64,000 nt of DNA from Archangiaceae bacterium (GTDB lineage Bacteria > Myxococcota > Myxococcia > Myxococcales > Myxococcaceae): assembly GCA_016714225.1 (NCBI GenBank), contig JADJNS010000010.1, forward strand, positions 124,001 to 188,000, written 5' to 3'. A program made the translations under genes and the position numbers. Of the stretch, positions 63,952-64,000 are shown in pieces. The first letter of the stretch is position 1, and every line of letters begins with the position of its first letter. The notes under the pieces were generated by a model. The model saw only the letters and a list, made by a program, of their open reading frames with translations. It ran no database searches and was not told the DNA's origin.

Positions 63952-64000
63952 CAGCGGTTCTCGGGCTGGGGCTCGAGCTCGGCGCGCGGGGCGAGCTTGT
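63951..64000 (-). CDS. C-terminal end of the upstream gene, probably the RND membrane fusion protein, cut by window edge
   Basis: Only 15 codons and the stop remain (KLAPRAELEPQPENR). The stop shares bases with the permease start (TGATG). By position it is the HlyD/AcrA-type adaptor that normally precedes an RND permease; the sequence is too short to confirm this. Confidence 0.55.
   Translation of the reverse strand, partial: KLAPRAELEPQPENR

Overview
The window is very GC-rich (about 70% by eye), densely coded DNA with many overlapping start/stop junctions. It most resembles a myxobacterium (Myxococcota). The reasons are a Cys-rich repeat protein ending in a MYXO-CTERM-like tail with an OmpA-family gene behind it, many lipoproteins with Gly/Ala/Ser linkers, a stressosome-type Rsb operon, Roadblock/LC7 proteins beside a ParA ATPase, and a large stock of hybrid histidine kinases. 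No rRNA, tRNA, CRISPR array, intact insertion sequence or complete prophage was recognised.

Layout. 0-9.2 kb (mostly minus strand): discoidin/beta-helix lipoprotein (cut by the window edge), a frameshifted diacylglycerol/dolichol-kinase-like membrane protein, an orphan, an RCC1-repeat lipoprotein, an Smr-like protein, two little-known proteins and a peptidoglycan-binding M15-like peptidase. 9.4-12.9 kb: a SNF2 ATPase with a SWIM zinc-finger partner. 12.9-15.2 kb: one 753-residue protein that joins a complete class II HMG-CoA reductase to a complete class I terpene synthase; this is the most striking gene here. 15.3-18.4 kb, divergent from it: a six-gene operon of STAS and GHKL-kinase proteins (RsbS, RsbT, RsbX, RsbW/T and RsbR types) with no sigma factor. 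18.5-37.8 kb: the cell-surface section, with lipoproteins, OmpA, the 1867-residue repeat protein, two zincin-like lipoproteins or proteins, a PQQ-type sugar dehydrogenase/diheme cytochrome, and a compact two-gene cassette at 33.1-33.7 kb that looks inserted.

37.9-44.6 kb: a signalling island. A response regulator-HDOD gene diverges from a seven-gene operon: PAS histidine kinase, diiron metallo-beta-lactamase-fold protein, Roadblock, second diiron protein, response regulator with DUF4388-like domain, ParA ATPase, Roadblock. I read it as a candidate oxygen- or redox-responsive pathway. 44.6-50 kb: orphan proteins, including an 897-residue helical-repeat protein and an EF-hand-like protein. 50-57.9 kb: CheB-CheR-PAS fusion with a hybrid kinase, and divergently a kinase, a single-domain receiver and another hybrid kinase. 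57.9-64 kb: a zincin-like protein, a fossil made of two gene tails, an aldo/keto reductase, and an RND efflux pump whose upstream partner is cut by the window end.

Four genes (near 1600, 36806, 48957 and 56178) are each broken by a single-base frameshift in GC-rich or homopolymer sequence. In each case the total length is exactly one base off a multiple of three, so sequencing error is as likely as true decay. A palindromic repeat occurs three times, each time 22-38 bases after a stop codon and in the same orientation as that gene.
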